This document shows, one piece after another, positions 1-9,308 of a stretch of 64,000 nt of DNA. This DNA comes from Streptomyces sp. NBC_01549. Its GTDB lineage: Bacteria; Actinomycetota; Actinomycetes; Streptomycetales; Streptomycetaceae. The stretch's first letter is position 1. Each line of letters begins with the position of its first letter. Below the pieces are notes generated by a model, which had not been told where the DNA came from, did not search any database, and was given only the letters and a program-made list of their open reading frames with translations. The position numbers and the translations under genes are program-made. The DNA is taken from the NCBI RefSeq assembly GCF_026339955.1, contig NZ_JAPEPW010000002.1, positions 806,001-870,000 on the forward strand, given 5' to 3'.

Positions 1-359
1 AGCGGCCCGTCGAGGCTTTGCGGGGCATGCTCGGCGTGCTCGTCGAGAACGAACTGAGGCCGGGGCTCATAGAGTTGCACTGCATTCTGTCGGCCGAGGC
101 GACCTCCCCCGGCCACCCTGCGCACGAGTTCTACGCCCAGCGCTACCGCACGCTCCGCCAGTTCTACGCGGACGTGTTCACCGCTCTCGCCGAGCGCGAC
201 GAGCTGCGCTCGGACATCGCCCCGGAGTCGTTGGCGACGATCACCATCTCCCTCATCAACGGCCTGCAGCAGCAGTGGCTTTTCGACCGCGAATCGGTGC
301 ACGTGGAGCGCGCGATCCGCATGTTCCTGCTGTCCGTCATCCCGGGGCTGGACGGCTGA
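1..359 (+). CDS. TetR-family regulator, C-terminal part
   Basis: Only the last 119 or so residues are inside the window; the reading frame is open at the left edge and stops with TGA. The helical text with the segment HEFYAQRYRTLRQFYADVF and the ending MFLLSVIPGLDG matches the ligand-binding half of TetR repressors; the DNA-binding helix-turn-helix lies outside. It converges on the peptide transporter operon that follows, with a 23-bp gap, so it is unlikely to share a promoter with it. The family call is confident; the ligand and target cannot be told. Confidence 0.75.
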   Translation, partial: RPVEALRGMLGVLVENELRPGLIELHCILSAEATSPGHPAHEFYAQRYRTLRQFYADVFTALAERDELRSDIAPESLATITISLINGLQQQWLFDRESVHVERAIRMFLLSVIPGLDG

Positions 360-382
360 GCACGGTGGGCCGGGTGGCGGGT

Positions 383-1222
383 TCACAGCGCGTTCCGTGC
401 CGCGGCCAGACGCTGTCGCTCCTCGCGCCGTTTCCTCTGCCCGACCGGGTCCGCGACCGGGGCGGCGAGCAACAGACGCTGGGTGTAGGGGTGTTCGGGA
501 GCGGAGGTGACGAGGCCTGCCGGGCCGGTCTCGACGATGCCGCCGCGGTGGACCACGCTCACCCTGTGACTCACGTGCCGGATGACCGCGAGGTCGTGCG
601 AGACGAAGAGATAGGCGACCCCGGTACGCCGCTGGATGTCGACGAAGAGGTCGAGCACGCGGGCCTGCGTCGACAGGTCGAGGGCGGAGACCGGCTCGTC
701 GCAGACGATCAGTTTCGGTCCCGGAGCCAGGGCTCGGGCGATCGCGACGCGCTGGCGCTGGCCGCCGCTGAACTCCCGCGGCAGCCGTACGAAGGCGTCT
801 GCCGGCAGTCCTACCTCGTCGAGAAGTTCACGCACACGCACTCGGGCGTTGCGTGGGCTCGCCCCCTGCACCACGAGAGGCTCGCTGAGGATGTCGCCGA
901 CGGTGAGCGACGGGTTGAGCGAGGTGTAGGGGTCCTGGAAGACGACCTGGATGTAGCGTGCGAGGGCCCGGCGCTCCTTCGCCGTGCAGTGGGTGATGTC
1001 CTGGCCGAGAAAGCCGATGCGTCCGCTGCTGGGCTTCACCAGCCCGAGCACCGCCCGGCCGATGGTCGTCTTGCCGGAGCCGGACTCGCCGACGATGCCG
1101 AGCGTCTCGCCCTCGTCCACCGCCAGGGACACCCCGTGCAGTACCTGCTGCGGGCGGGTGCGGAAGCCGCGTCCCGGGTAGGCCACGCGCAGGTCGTTCA
1201 CGTCGAGCAGGGCCGTCTTCAT
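383..1222 (-). CDS. Peptide/nickel ABC transporter ATP-binding protein (DppF/OppF type)
   Basis: This 279-residue protein is the second ATPase of a dipeptide/oligopeptide importer and powers uptake at the inner face of the membrane. Walker A is visible as GESGSGKTTIGRAVLG near residue 45, the Q-loop as VVFQDPYTSLNP, the ABC signature as FSGGQRQRVAIARAL and Walker B as LIVCDEPVSALD, followed by the switch histidine in FVSHDL. The C-terminal EHPYTQRLLLAAP is the oligopeptide-transporter ATPase extension. Its ATG overlaps the stop of the upstream permease/ATPase fusion (ATGA), so the two are translationally coupled. It is the last gene of the operon. Confidence 0.93.
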   Translation of the reverse strand: MKTALLDVNDLRVAYPGRGFRTRPQQVLHGVSLAVDEGETLGIVGESGSGKTTIGRAVLGLVKPSSGRIGFLGQDITHCTAKERRALARYIQVVFQDPYTSLNPSLTVGDILSEPLVVQGASPRNARVRVRELLDEVGLPADAFVRLPREFSGGQRQRVAIARALAPGPKLIVCDEPVSALDLSTQARVLDLFVDIQRRTGVAYLFVSHDLAVIRHVSHRVSVVHRGGIVETGPAGLVTSAPEHPYTQRLLLAAPVADPVGQRKRREERQRLAAARNAL

Positions 1223-3054
1223 CGCGCCTCCGTCTCGAGCGTGTCCGCCTCTCGGGCGTCCGTCTCTCGGGCGTCCGTCGTCGGCCGGTCGGTGCGCAAG
1301 GTCCGCTTGTCGAGGATGGAATCCAGCAGCATCCGGGTGTAGGCGTGCCGCGGGGCGGTGAACAGGTCGAGCGCGTCGCCGGTCTCGACGATCCGGCCCT
1401 TCTGCATGACCGCGACGCGGTTGCAGATGTCCGCGACCACACCAAAGTTGTGGGTCACAAGGAGCACCGCCATGTTCAGCTCCTTCTGCAGCTCGCGCAG
1501 CAGGTCGAGGATCTCCGCCTGCACGGTCACGTCGAGCGCGGTCGTGGGTTCGTCGGCGATGAGCAGCAGCGGACGGCTCGCGACCGCGCCCGCGATGAGC
1601 ACGCGCTGGGCCATGCCGCCGGAGATCTGGTGCGGATAGGAGAAGAAGGTGCGCTTCGGGTCCGGGATGCCGACCCGGTCCAGCAGAGCGAGAACGTGTT
1701 CGCGCGCCGCACGTCGCGGCATCGTCGAGGAGGCGCGCAGGCCCTCGACGAGCTGTGTTCCCACGGTGAAGTTGGGGTCGAGGTTGGACATCGGCTCCTG
1801 CACGTACGCGATGGACCTCCCGCGCACACCACGCAGTTCGCCCTCGCTGAGGCCAATGAGTTCGCGTCCGTCGAGCCGGATCGATCCTCGGGTGACGACC
1901 GCCTCGGCGGGCAGCACACCGAGGACGGCGAATGCGGTCTGGGTCTTGCCGGATCCCGACTCACCGACGAGACCGAGGGTCTGCCCCGCCTCCAGGCTCA
2001 AGGTAAGGCCGCTGACAACCTCCTTCAGCTCGCCCGACGGGGTCGGGTAGGCAATGACAAGGTCCTCGACGGTGAGCAGCCCCGGGGCCGTCGCCGAGGC
2101 GTCGGCTTCCCGCGCATCGGACGATGGGGCGTCCGCGCCGGTGCCGGTCGGCGCGGTCGCCGGTCGGCGCTCGGGTGCGGCGATACGGGACGGCTTGGGC
2201 CGATCGCCCTCCAGGGCGTCCCTCAGCGAGTTGCCGAGCAGCACCAACGACGCGGTGATGATGCCGAGCATCAGGCTCGGCCAGAGGAACTGCAGTGGTT
2301 CCTCGTAGAGGTTGGTGAAGCCCTCGGAGATCATCGCTCCGAAGCTGGGGACCGAGCTGGACCCGACGCCGAGGAAGGCTAGGCCCGACTGGACGGAGAT
2401 GGAGGATCCGGCGAGGAACGCGGTGGCGATGACGACCGGTCCCCGGACTACGGTGAGCACGTGCCGTCGCAGGATGCGCCGGTCGGGCAGGCCCGAGACG
2501 CGTGCGGCGTCCACGTACAGTTCGTTCTTCACTCCGAGGACGAGGTTGCGTACGAGGCGGTAGATCCCGGGCGAGAGCAGTACGCCGAAGATCAGCATCG
2601 TCGCGCGGTAGTCGCCGTCCGTCACCGGGAACAGCACGATGAGCAGGATCAGGCCCGGGAAGGTCATGACGAAGCTGAAGACCCACTCGGTGACACCCCG
2701 GACACGGCGGCCGAAGTAGCCGCCGATGAGCCCGAAGGTGACGCCGATGGCCAGGGCGATGCTCGTGCCGATGAGGGCCGAGACCACGCTGGTGTTGATG
2801 GAGGCCAGCAGACGCGCCAGGATGTCGCGCCCGCTCTTGTCGCCCCCCAGCAGATAGTCGTGGGTTCCGATGCCGGCGTTGACCGCGTCGAGCGAGGCGT
2901 CGTTCGGCCCGTGATCGCTGAGGAGCGGTGAAACCAGGCCGAGCAGGACGACGACCAGGAGGAGGCCCGCGCTGATAGCGGCCTGCGGGTCCGTCATAAG
3001 CTTGCGCAAGGGCGACCTGCGGCCGAGCACAGCGGTGCGGCGTTCGGTGGTCAA
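1219..3054 (-). CDS. Peptide ABC transporter permease (DppC) fused to ATPase (DppD)
   Basis: One 611-residue chain joins an inner-membrane permease (residues about 20-290, with several membrane spans and the EAA-like loop VDAARVSGLPDRRILRRHVL) to a DppD-like ATPase after a Pro/Ala-rich linker. The ATPase half shows Walker A GESGSGKTQTAF, signature ISGGMAQRVLIAGA, Walker B LLLIADEPTTALD and the HAYTRMLL tail. I start it at a TTG that overlaps the stop of the upstream permease (TTGA); an in-frame ATG 63 bases upstream exists but lies inside that gene. Such fusions are known in actinobacterial peptide transporters. The last 20 residues carry short TDARE/TDARE repeats. Confidence 0.88.
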   Translation of the reverse strand: MTTERRTAVLGRRSPLRKLMTDPQAAISAGLLLVVVLLGLVSPLLSDHGPNDASLDAVNAGIGTHDYLLGGDKSGRDILARLLASINTSVVSALIGTSIALAIGVTFGLIGGYFGRRVRGVTEWVFSFVMTFPGLILLIVLFPVTDGDYRATMLIFGVLLSPGIYRLVRNLVLGVKNELYVDAARVSGLPDRRILRRHVLTVVRGPVVIATAFLAGSSISVQSGLAFLGVGSSSVPSFGAMISEGFTNLYEEPLQFLWPSLMLGIITASLVLLGNSLRDALEGDRPKPSRIAAPERRPATAPTGTGADAPSSDAREADASATAPGLLTVEDLVIAYPTPSGELKEVVSGLTLSLEAGQTLGLVGESGSGKTQTAFAVLGVLPAEAVVTRGSIRLDGRELIGLSEGELRGVRGRSIAYVQEPMSNLDPNFTVGTQLVEGLRASSTMPRRAAREHVLALLDRVGIPDPKRTFFSYPHQISGGMAQRVLIAGAVASRPLLLIADEPTTALDVTVQAEILDLLRELQKELNMAVLLVTHNFGVVADICNRVAVMQKGRIVETGDALDLFTAPRHAYTRMLLDSILDKRTLRTDRPTTDARETDAREADTLETEAR

Positions 3055-3995
3055 CTCAGGATCCTCGCCTTCGGGTTGAGCCAGCCGTTGACTAGATCGA
3101 CGACGAGGTTGACGCACACCACGAGCAGCACACCGAACAGGCTGATGCCCATGATGATCGGGATGTCGCCCTGGAGGGACGCGTTGAAGGCGTACTGGCC
3201 GAAGCCCGGCAGTGCGAAAACCTGCTCGATGATGAGAGCGCCGCCGAGCATCTGGATGAACTCCAGCGACAGGACGGTGAGAGCCGGGCCGGCTGCGCCC
3301 CGCAGGGCGTGGCGCAGCACGATCGACCGGGTCGGTATCCCCCGGGTCCGCAGGGTGCGAACGTAGTCCTTACGCAGCTCGCCGATCATGGCGCCGCGGA
3401 CCTGGGAGGTGAGGCCTGCGACGCCGCTCATCATCAGGGCGACGACGGGAATGGCGATGGCGGAGGCCCAACCGGCCGGGTTCTCCGACAGCGGCGTGTA
3501 GCCGGTGGCGGGGAACCAATGCAGCTTGATGGCCAGGACGTAGACGAGAGCAATCGCGATCAGCAGGTTCGGCACCAGGTATCCGACCATCGACACGCCC
3601 TGTGCGATCCGGTCGACGGCGCCGCCGCGTGAGGCGGCCAGGAGGCCGAGCGTCACGCTGATCACCGTGGTGGCGAGCAGGGCGGCGAGCACGATGGACA
3701 GCGTGACGCCGAGGCGGCCCGCTATGGCCGAGCGGACGGGTTCGCTGGTGAAGTAGGAGAAGCCGAGGTCGCCGCGTACCGCCTGGGACAGCCAGTCCAG
3801 GTACTGGGTGAACAGCGGGCGGTCGAGCCCCATCTGGGCCTTCTGGGCCTGGACGCGGGCGGGTGTCGCGCCGCTTCCGACGATGCTGCTGGCGACGTCG
3901 TTGAAGGAGGTGCTCAGCAGCAGGAACGTGATCATGGTCACCAGGACGGCGAGCACCAGGCCCGCGCCGAGGCGACGCAGCACATAGACGATCAT
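3051..3995 (-). CDS. Peptide ABC transporter permease (DppB type)
   Basis: The 314-residue protein is the first inner-membrane permease of the peptide importer. It begins with a membrane helix (MIVYVLRRLGAGLVLAVLV), has the typical periplasmic-side stretch LFTQYLDWLSQAVRGDLGFS and the coupling-helix loop DYVRTLRTRGIPTRSIVLRHALR that docks on the ATPase, and about six membrane spans. It lies 21 bases downstream of the binding-protein gene and overlaps the DppC-DppD fusion by four bases, so these genes form one minus-strand operon. Length and motifs are normal for the family. Confidence 0.92.
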   Translation of the reverse strand: MIVYVLRRLGAGLVLAVLVTMITFLLLSTSFNDVASSIVGSGATPARVQAQKAQMGLDRPLFTQYLDWLSQAVRGDLGFSYFTSEPVRSAIAGRLGVTLSIVLAALLATTVISVTLGLLAASRGGAVDRIAQGVSMVGYLVPNLLIAIALVYVLAIKLHWFPATGYTPLSENPAGWASAIAIPVVALMMSGVAGLTSQVRGAMIGELRKDYVRTLRTRGIPTRSIVLRHALRGAAGPALTVLSLEFIQMLGGALIIEQVFALPGFGQYAFNASLQGDIPIIMGISLFGVLLVVCVNLVVDLVNGWLNPKARILS

Positions 3996-4016
3996 GATGC
4001 GGCTCTTTCCCGGGAA

Positions 4017-5480
4017 CTAGTCGGCGGTGCCGAACTGCCGGATGGTGGCGAGCGTCGAGGAGCCGTCACCGAGGTACGTGATGCCCTTCTTGGTCGCCCA
4101 GTCGCTCCCGATGTAGAACACGGGGCCGTACCACGCGTTCTCGACTCCGAACTTGTTGATCTCCTTGTAGACGTCCGCCGCCTTGGCGGGGTCGAGCTCC
4201 CGGTTCGCCTGGTCCAGCAGCTTGGTGAGCTCGGGGGCCGAGGAGTTGAAGACGTTGCGGTAGCCGGTGGGGCTGTAGAAGTTGCGCGCCTCGATCGGGG
4301 TGGTGTTCAGCCCGTCGACGATCAGAAACATCGGGTACTTCTTGGAAGCGAGGGCCGAGACGCTCTGCTGCGGCGGCACCGGCTGCCACTTCACCTTGAT
4401 CCCGATGTCGGCGAGCGCCTGCGTGAACGTCGGCTCGAACGGCTTGGTGAAGACGAGGCTCGGCATGGTCACCGAGAAGCCGTTCGGGTAACCGGCGTCG
4501 GCCAGCGACTTCTTGGCAGCTGAGGCGTCGTAGGAGTACGTCTGGTCCAGGGCGGGGTCGTGCCCCGGCCCCTTGGGGTTGAAGATCTGCTCGGTCGGCC
4601 CACCCGAGCCCCGGAGCAGCTGCTTGACCATCTTGGCGCGGTCGAAGGCCATGTTGATCGCCTTGCGGACCCGCACGTCACCGAGCGGCTTGAGTACGTC
4701 CCCCGCACGGTCGGCCAGGACCAGGGTCGCCACCGCGGTCGCCTGGACGTGCTGAGTCTCGAAACCCGCCGACTTGAAGCTGTCGACCTGAGAGACGTCG
4801 ACGGTGCCGGTGTTGGTCTCGCCGGCCTTCAGCGCGTTGGTCATCGCGGTCTGGTCGGAGATCACCCGGATCTTGACGGTCGGGAAGGGGTAGGCCTTCT
4901 TGTTCCAGTAGTCGTCCCGCCGCTTGAGCACGTACACCGACCCGTTCACGGTGGCGCCCTTGTCGAGGGTGTAGGGGCCCGAGCCGACCGGATTCAGCGC
5001 GGCGCTCTTGGAGGTCATCGTCTTCGGGTCGCCGATGACGCCGGCGGCCGTCGAGAGCGAGGTCAGCAGCGAACCGTCCGGCCGCTTCAGCTTGATCACG
5101 ACCGTGGTGGCGTCGGGTGCCTCGACCGAGGCGACGGAAGCGAGTACCCCCTGGTTCGGCCCGGGCGTCGCTCCGATCCGCTCCAGCGTCGCCTTCACGG
5201 CGGTCGCGTCGACGGGGGTGCCCGAGCTGAACTTCATGCCCGTGCGGAGCTTCAGCGTCAGGGTCCGCGCATCACTGGAGTAGTGCCAGCTCTGCGCCGC
5301 GCCGGGCCGCAGCTCGCCCTTGTTGTCCTGGATCAGCAGCGTGTCGTAGACGGAGTCCCAGATGTAGGTCTGCTGCCCCTCCAGCAGTTGGGTGGGATCG
5401 AAGGAGTTGGGCGTGCCGTAGATGGCGATGGCGAGCGTCGTACTCGAGGACGACGAGGCTCCGGTCGACTGGCTGTCGCA
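4017..5480 (-). pseudogene. Peptide-binding lipoprotein gene (SBP family 5), 5' end lost to IS630
   Basis: The mature part of a DppA/OppA-like solute-binding protein is intact: TLAIAIYGTPNSFDPTQL opens the domain, followed by LRTGMKFSSGTPVDA and the usual family-5 lobes to the end RQFGTAD. Upstream of the likely lipid-anchored cysteine (codon ending at 5480, sequence CDSQSTGASSSSS) the frame runs into transposon DNA and reads nonsense (residues such as PQHHYPAPAPEHPP) with no signal peptide or lipobox. The reading frame does extend to an ATG at 5705, but that lies antisense to the transposase. I infer that the insertion removed the start, the export signal and the operon promoter. Confidence 0.8.
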
Positions 5481-6640
5481 CGGCGGGTGCTCGGGGGCGG
5501 GTGCTGGGTAGTGGTGCTGAGGGCACGGCCGGGCCGTGACGAGGGCGAGCAGGCGGTGGTCCACCGCCTGGCGCCGGCCAGAAAGGCGCCGAAGGTTGTG
5601 GTGGAGCGCTGCCGGATGGTGGAGCTGAGCTGGAACGGCTGGCTGGTCCCGCAGATAGCCGACGAGCTGCGGTGCGGTCCCAAGACGGTGCGCCGCTGGC
5701 TGCACCGCTTCAACCGCTGCGGGCTGGAGGGACTGCAGGATCTGGGCGGGCAGGGACGCAAGCGAAGGATCACCGAGGCCGAGCGCTCGAGGATCGTCGG
5801 CCTGGTCAAGCTGACGCCGCCGGGTCGGCTGGAGGTGCAGCCGTCGAACGAGATGTGGGCCGCGGACGAGTCAGGGCCCTCGGAGTGGACTTTGGACGCA
5901 CTGGCCGCCACGGCCCGGGACCTGGGCATCGAGGTCAGCCGCTCCCAGGTACGTCGGATCCTGCTGGCCGAGGGGGTGCGCTGGCGGCGCACGCGCTCGT
6001 GGACGCGCTCGAAGGATCCGGACTTCGAGGGAAGAGGACGCGGATCGTCGGGCTCTACACCAGCCCGCCCGACGGCGCGACGGTGGTCTGCGCCGACGAA
6101 CTCGGCCCGGTGATCCCACGCACCTTCCCGCCGGCACCGGGCTGGTCGCCGGACGGACACCGCATCAAAATCGAGCTCGACTACTCCCGCGGATCGGAGA
6201 AATCCTGGGTTTACGGCGCCTTACGCGTCCGGGACGGCCACGAGGTCACGATGACGGCCACCTCCCGTAACAGTGCCTTCTACCAGCAGTTTCTCCAGCT
6301 GGTCGAGGACGCCAACCCCGTCGGGGACATCTACGTGATCACCGACAATCTGTCCTCCCACAACAGTGTGTCCACCCGAACCTGGCTCGAGGATCATCCC
6401 CGCATCCAGCATGTATTCATCCCAGTCGGCGCCTGCTGGTTCAACCTCCAAGAAGGCTGGTGGCGCATCTTCCGCAAGACCGCCCTGGCCGGACGCTCCT
6501 TCGGCGACCGCGACCACATCACCCACGCCACCGAAGTGACCACGGCCCAGCTCAACGCCCGCGCCCGACCCTGGATCTGGGGCAGACCCGCACCACCCAC
6601 CAGGCGTTTACGCCGCCGCTATGTGTACTTCCTTTGAGGA
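5481..6640 (+). mobile_element. IS630-family element, boundaries approximate
   Basis: The stretch between the broken binding-protein gene and the intron remnant is an IS630-type insertion sequence recognised from its transposase. Left of it the peptide-binding gene ends abruptly near 5480; right of it intron reverse-transcriptase sequence begins just after the transposase stop. I could not find matching terminal inverted repeats or a duplicated TA target, so the element, or at least one end, is probably damaged, and the two flanks belong to different original neighbours. Confidence 0.6.
5511..6637 (+). pseudogene. IS630-family transposase, split by a -1 frameshift
   Basis: The first part (to about 6030) carries the helix-turn-helix region, with VPQIADELRCGPKTVRRWLH and DLGGQGRKRRITEAERSRI. 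The catalytic part continues in another frame from about 6029 with VCADELGPVIPRTFPPAPGW, the second aspartate in ITDNLSSHNS, and the glutamate in NLQEGWWRIFRKTALAG, ending RRRYVYFL. Joining GAG (6027-6029) to GGG AAG AGG by stepping back one base restores the expected text. IS630 elements sometimes use programmed frameshifting, but no clear slippery heptamer is present, so a one-base deletion is as likely. The N-terminus is uncertain; GTG at 5511 or 5514 is possible. Confidence 0.8.
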
Positions 6641-6648
6641 ATCCAGCA

Positions 6649-7467
6649 GTAGAGGTCGATATCCGGGACTGCTTCGGCACCATCGACCACGCCGCGCTGA
6701 TGGCCGAGGTGGCCCGGCGTGTGGTGGACCGGCCGATGCTGAAGCTGGTCCGGGCCCGGCTGAGGATGGGGGTGCTGCAGGGCGGGGTGACCTCTCCGAC
6801 CGGAGCGGGAACCATACAGGGATCACCGATTTCACCTCTGCTGGCGAACCTCGCCCTGCATGTCCTTGACGAGACGTGGCAGGGAGAAGGCCGCCGGCGG
6901 GGAGTGCTGGTGAGGTACTGCTATGACTTCGTGGTCTTGTCACCGACCAGCCAACGAGCCGAACAGGCCCGGGAGCTGGCGGCGAGGGTGCTGGACGGGC
7001 TCGGCATGCGACTGCGTCCCGAGAAGTCCGGGATCACCTGCCTCGGTCGGGGCGGGCGAGGCTTCGACTACCTCGGCTTCCACCACCGGAAAGTGGAGTC
7101 GTAGAAATGGCGGGGCAAGTTCTACTTGCAACGCTGGCCCTCGGCCAGTGCGATGCGGGTGTTGCGGGACAAAGTCCGTGCAGCCACTGCCATCTCGAAA
7201 GCCGAGAGGCCAGTATCCGCCGTGGTCCCTGACCTCAACCCCGTGCTGCGAGGCTGGAGTGCGTACTTCCGCAACGGGAACTCCGGGCGGAAGTTCAACG
7301 CGGTCGACGGCTATGTCCACGAGCGGTTGGCGATCCTCGCCAGCCGGAAACACGGACTACGAGGCCGGAATTGGGCCACCCGTTTCACCTACGGGTGGAT
7401 CACCCGGCTGGGAGTCTACAACCTGACCGGAACCGTACGCAGGGCGACGGCGCATGCCAGTCGGTGA
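6649..7467 (+). pseudogene. Group II intron reverse transcriptase/maturase fragment, inactive
   Basis: The fragment begins at reverse-transcriptase block 3 (VEVDIRDCFGTIDHAALM), has block 4 as TIQGSPISPLLANLAL, and a maturase-type C-terminus (LNPVLRGWSAYFRNGNSGRK, then FTYGWITRL). Two lesions are visible besides the missing N-terminus: the catalytic YADD box is YCYD (6916-6927), which removes a metal-binding aspartate, and an in-frame TAG sits at 7102-7104 between FHHRKVES and KWRGKFYLQRW. The frame is otherwise unbroken on both sides of the TAG, so decay is recent or mild. Confidence 0.82.
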
Positions 7468-7479
7468 ACGATGTCGGAT

Positions 7480-7510
7480 AGCCGTGTGCAGGAGAACTGC
7501 ATGCACGGTT
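7480..7510 (+). ncRNA. Group II intron domain V hairpin
   Basis: The stretch starting AGCCGTGTGCAG and closing with CTGC, then GCACGGTT, folds into the standard domain V: a lower stem with the AGC triad at its 5' side, a two-base bulge, a short upper stem and a purine loop (GAGA). Position just after the maturase stop is as expected. The following bases (GGCGGAGGCT paired with AGCCACCGC) form a domain VI-like stem. Confidence 0.7.
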
Positions 7511-7644
7511 TGAAGCGGCGGAGGCTGGAAACGGACCGGAAGCCACCGCGCCAGTCCCCGACCCTACTAAGGGCCCTGTGTCCCCCTGGGGAAAGAGGCA
7601 AGAGGCCGAGGTTTCCCAGTAGTTGTTCCGCAATGACCGCCTCA

Positions 7645-8593
7645 TCACACTACCGCAGTCACAGAACATCTGCCGGAGAGAGTTACTGGGAAGCGGGAGC
7701 GCGAATCAAGGAACGCGGCGATCTTGCTCGGGTTGAACACCCACATCAGCTGGTGGATACCTTCCTTGGAGGCGGCTATCGTCATGAACGTGGTGGGCTC
7801 GCTGTCGCGGTAGATCACCATGCCCGTACAGCCGTTGGCGTCGACCAACCTCGCATCCGCTCCCCACCAGAACCCCGGAGTGGCGGTCGCCAGGTTGGCC
7901 ACGCGTGCACGGCCCAGGACGGGTATACGAGCGACGCCCCGAATACCGTTGCCGTCGGACAGACTGACGGCATCGGGGGTGAGGAGGGCTTCCAGTAAGT
8001 GAGGCCACATCCCCTGTTCGGGCTGCGGAGACGAAGGCAGTCAGAAGGCGTCGGTGCTCTGCCGTGTCCACGCTCTCCCGCTGCTCGGCCGACAGGTGCT
8101 TGCGAGCACGGCTTACGATCTTCCGCACGTTGACGAGGCTGAGTTGAAGGATTTCAGCGATCTCGGGATAGCCGTAGTCGAACGCTTCGCGCAGTACGTA
8201 TGCGGCACGCTCAGTGGGACTCAACTTCTCCAGGACCAGCAGCAGAGCCAGCTCCAGAGCCTCCGCACGTTGCGCGCCCACCTCCGGGTCCGAGCTCGTG
8301 TCGATGGGCTCGGGCAGCCACGGTCCGACGTAGGTTTCCCGACGCACACGCGCGGACCGCGCAACGTTGATGGCCAAACGGGTCGCCGTACTCGAGAGGA
8401 AGGCCACCGGGCTGACCACCACGGAGCGGTCGGTCTTCTGCCAGCGCAACCACACTTCCTGGACCACGTCTTCAGCCTCGGCCACACTGCCCAGCACGCG
8501 GTAGGCGATTCCGAAGAGACGTGTCCGTTGCTGCACAAATACAGCAACAGCCTCTTCAAGGCTGCCTATCGTGGGGCACGGCTCGGGATCCAT
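7645..8593 (-). pseudogene. ECF41/SigJ-type RNA polymerase sigma factor, frameshifted
   Basis: Starting at ATG 8593 the protein shows sigma region 2 (RLFGIAYRVLGSVAEAEDVV), the WLPEP linker motif typical of ECF41 sigma factors, and region 4 (LSPTERAAYVLREAFDYGYPEI). After GDVASL the frame is lost; the C-terminal SnoaL-like domain continues in another frame as LEALLTPDAVSLSDGNGIRG up to 7645. One extra base within 7990-8000 explains this. The DGNG sits where ECF41 proteins carry DGGGK, a motif that controls activity. As it stands the product would lack its regulatory domain. Whether the truncated sigma is active is unknown. Confidence 0.82.
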
Positions 8594-8951
8594 AATCCTG
8601 TCGTCTCCGTTCCTCCGGGCGCGGCACCAGTGGCGTGCCGACGCGGCTACCGCGCGGTTGTGGACAGCGCGACCAGCGGCCCCGGGAACGGGGTCCTGAA
8701 AGCCGATGTGCTGCCGGGTGTGAAGCGCCCTTGGCATGTTCGGATCTGCAAAAACCGCATGGGTGATAGTCGCTGACGTCATGAAAAACGCTGGAAGCCA
8801 CGGCCGTTCCAACTGCACGTCACCGCATCCACGGCGACTGGAACTGCACTCTCCACCCCAGCTTTCCGCTGGAGGCGACACCGATCACCAGCACGCCAAC
8901 GCGGCACATCAGCTCGCGTCACGTTCGCTGCAGGACCCGGAACTGACGGGC
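8594..8951. other. Gene-free stretch between sigma pseudogene and transposase fragment
   Basis: No convincing gene is seen. The frame of the downstream transposase fragment is open from an ATG at 8736, but the text before residue 70 (SPHPRRLELHSPPQ) is low-complexity and not family-like. This region should hold the promoter of the sigma gene. Confidence 0.4.
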
Positions 8952-9308
8952 ATGACTCGCCAACAGCTCTGCGCCCTCATCGACACGCTGACTCCCGCGC
9001 TGGAGGTGCAACGTGAGCACGTGCTCCGCATGCGTCGCGGTCACGAGCGCCTGTTAACCCCCAGTACAGGAGTCAAGTCCAAACTCGCCCCAGCCGACCG
9101 GATCCTGGTCACCGTGCTCCATCTGCGCAAGCTCGCCGCCATGGACCCCCTCGGCCAAATCTTCGGCGTCACCGCCATGACCATCAGCCGCGCGAACCAG
9201 GAAGTCCGCTCGCTCCTCGAAGCACACGGCCACCACATCAACACCTCCACCACCCGCTTCCGCACACCACCAGATATCTCGACGTTCCTCGCTTCCAAGC
9301 CCCCCTGA
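8952..9308 (+). CDS. Transposase N-terminal helix-turn-helix fragment
   Basis: The 118-residue product (MTRQQLCALIDTLTP...) matches the N-terminal DNA-binding module of DDE transposases of the IS5-like type found in streptomycetes: a regulatory helix, then ADRILVTVLHLRKLAAMDPL and the recognition motif GQIFGVTAMTISRANQEVRSL. The catalytic DDE domain is absent, since the frame stops after TFLASKPP. It is either the first of two frameshifted ORFs whose partner is gone or a decayed insertion sequence. No terminal repeats were found. Confidence 0.55.
   Translation: MTRQQLCALIDTLTPALEVQREHVLRMRRGHERLLTPSTGVKSKLAPADRILVTVLHLRKLAAMDPLGQIFGVTAMTISRANQEVRSLLEAHGHHINTSTTRFRTPPDISTFLASKPP

Larger units (their letters stand above)
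6638..7570 (+). mobile_element. 5'-truncated group II intron remnant
   Basis: An intron-encoded reverse transcriptase fragment is followed at the expected distance by a domain V hairpin (7480-7510) and a domain VI-like stem (about 7513-7550), with a 3' end around 7566-7570 (GACCCTACT). The ribozyme 5' half (domains I-III) and the first reverse-transcriptase blocks are missing because the IS630 element abuts the remnant. The element therefore cannot splice or move by itself. The exact 3' splice junction is inferred, not proven. Confidence 0.7.

Noticed and set aside
6649..7467. Diversity-generating retroelement or defence reverse transcriptase
   Set aside because: The maturase end plus domain V/VI RNA identify a group II intron; no template/variable repeat pair or effector gene is present.
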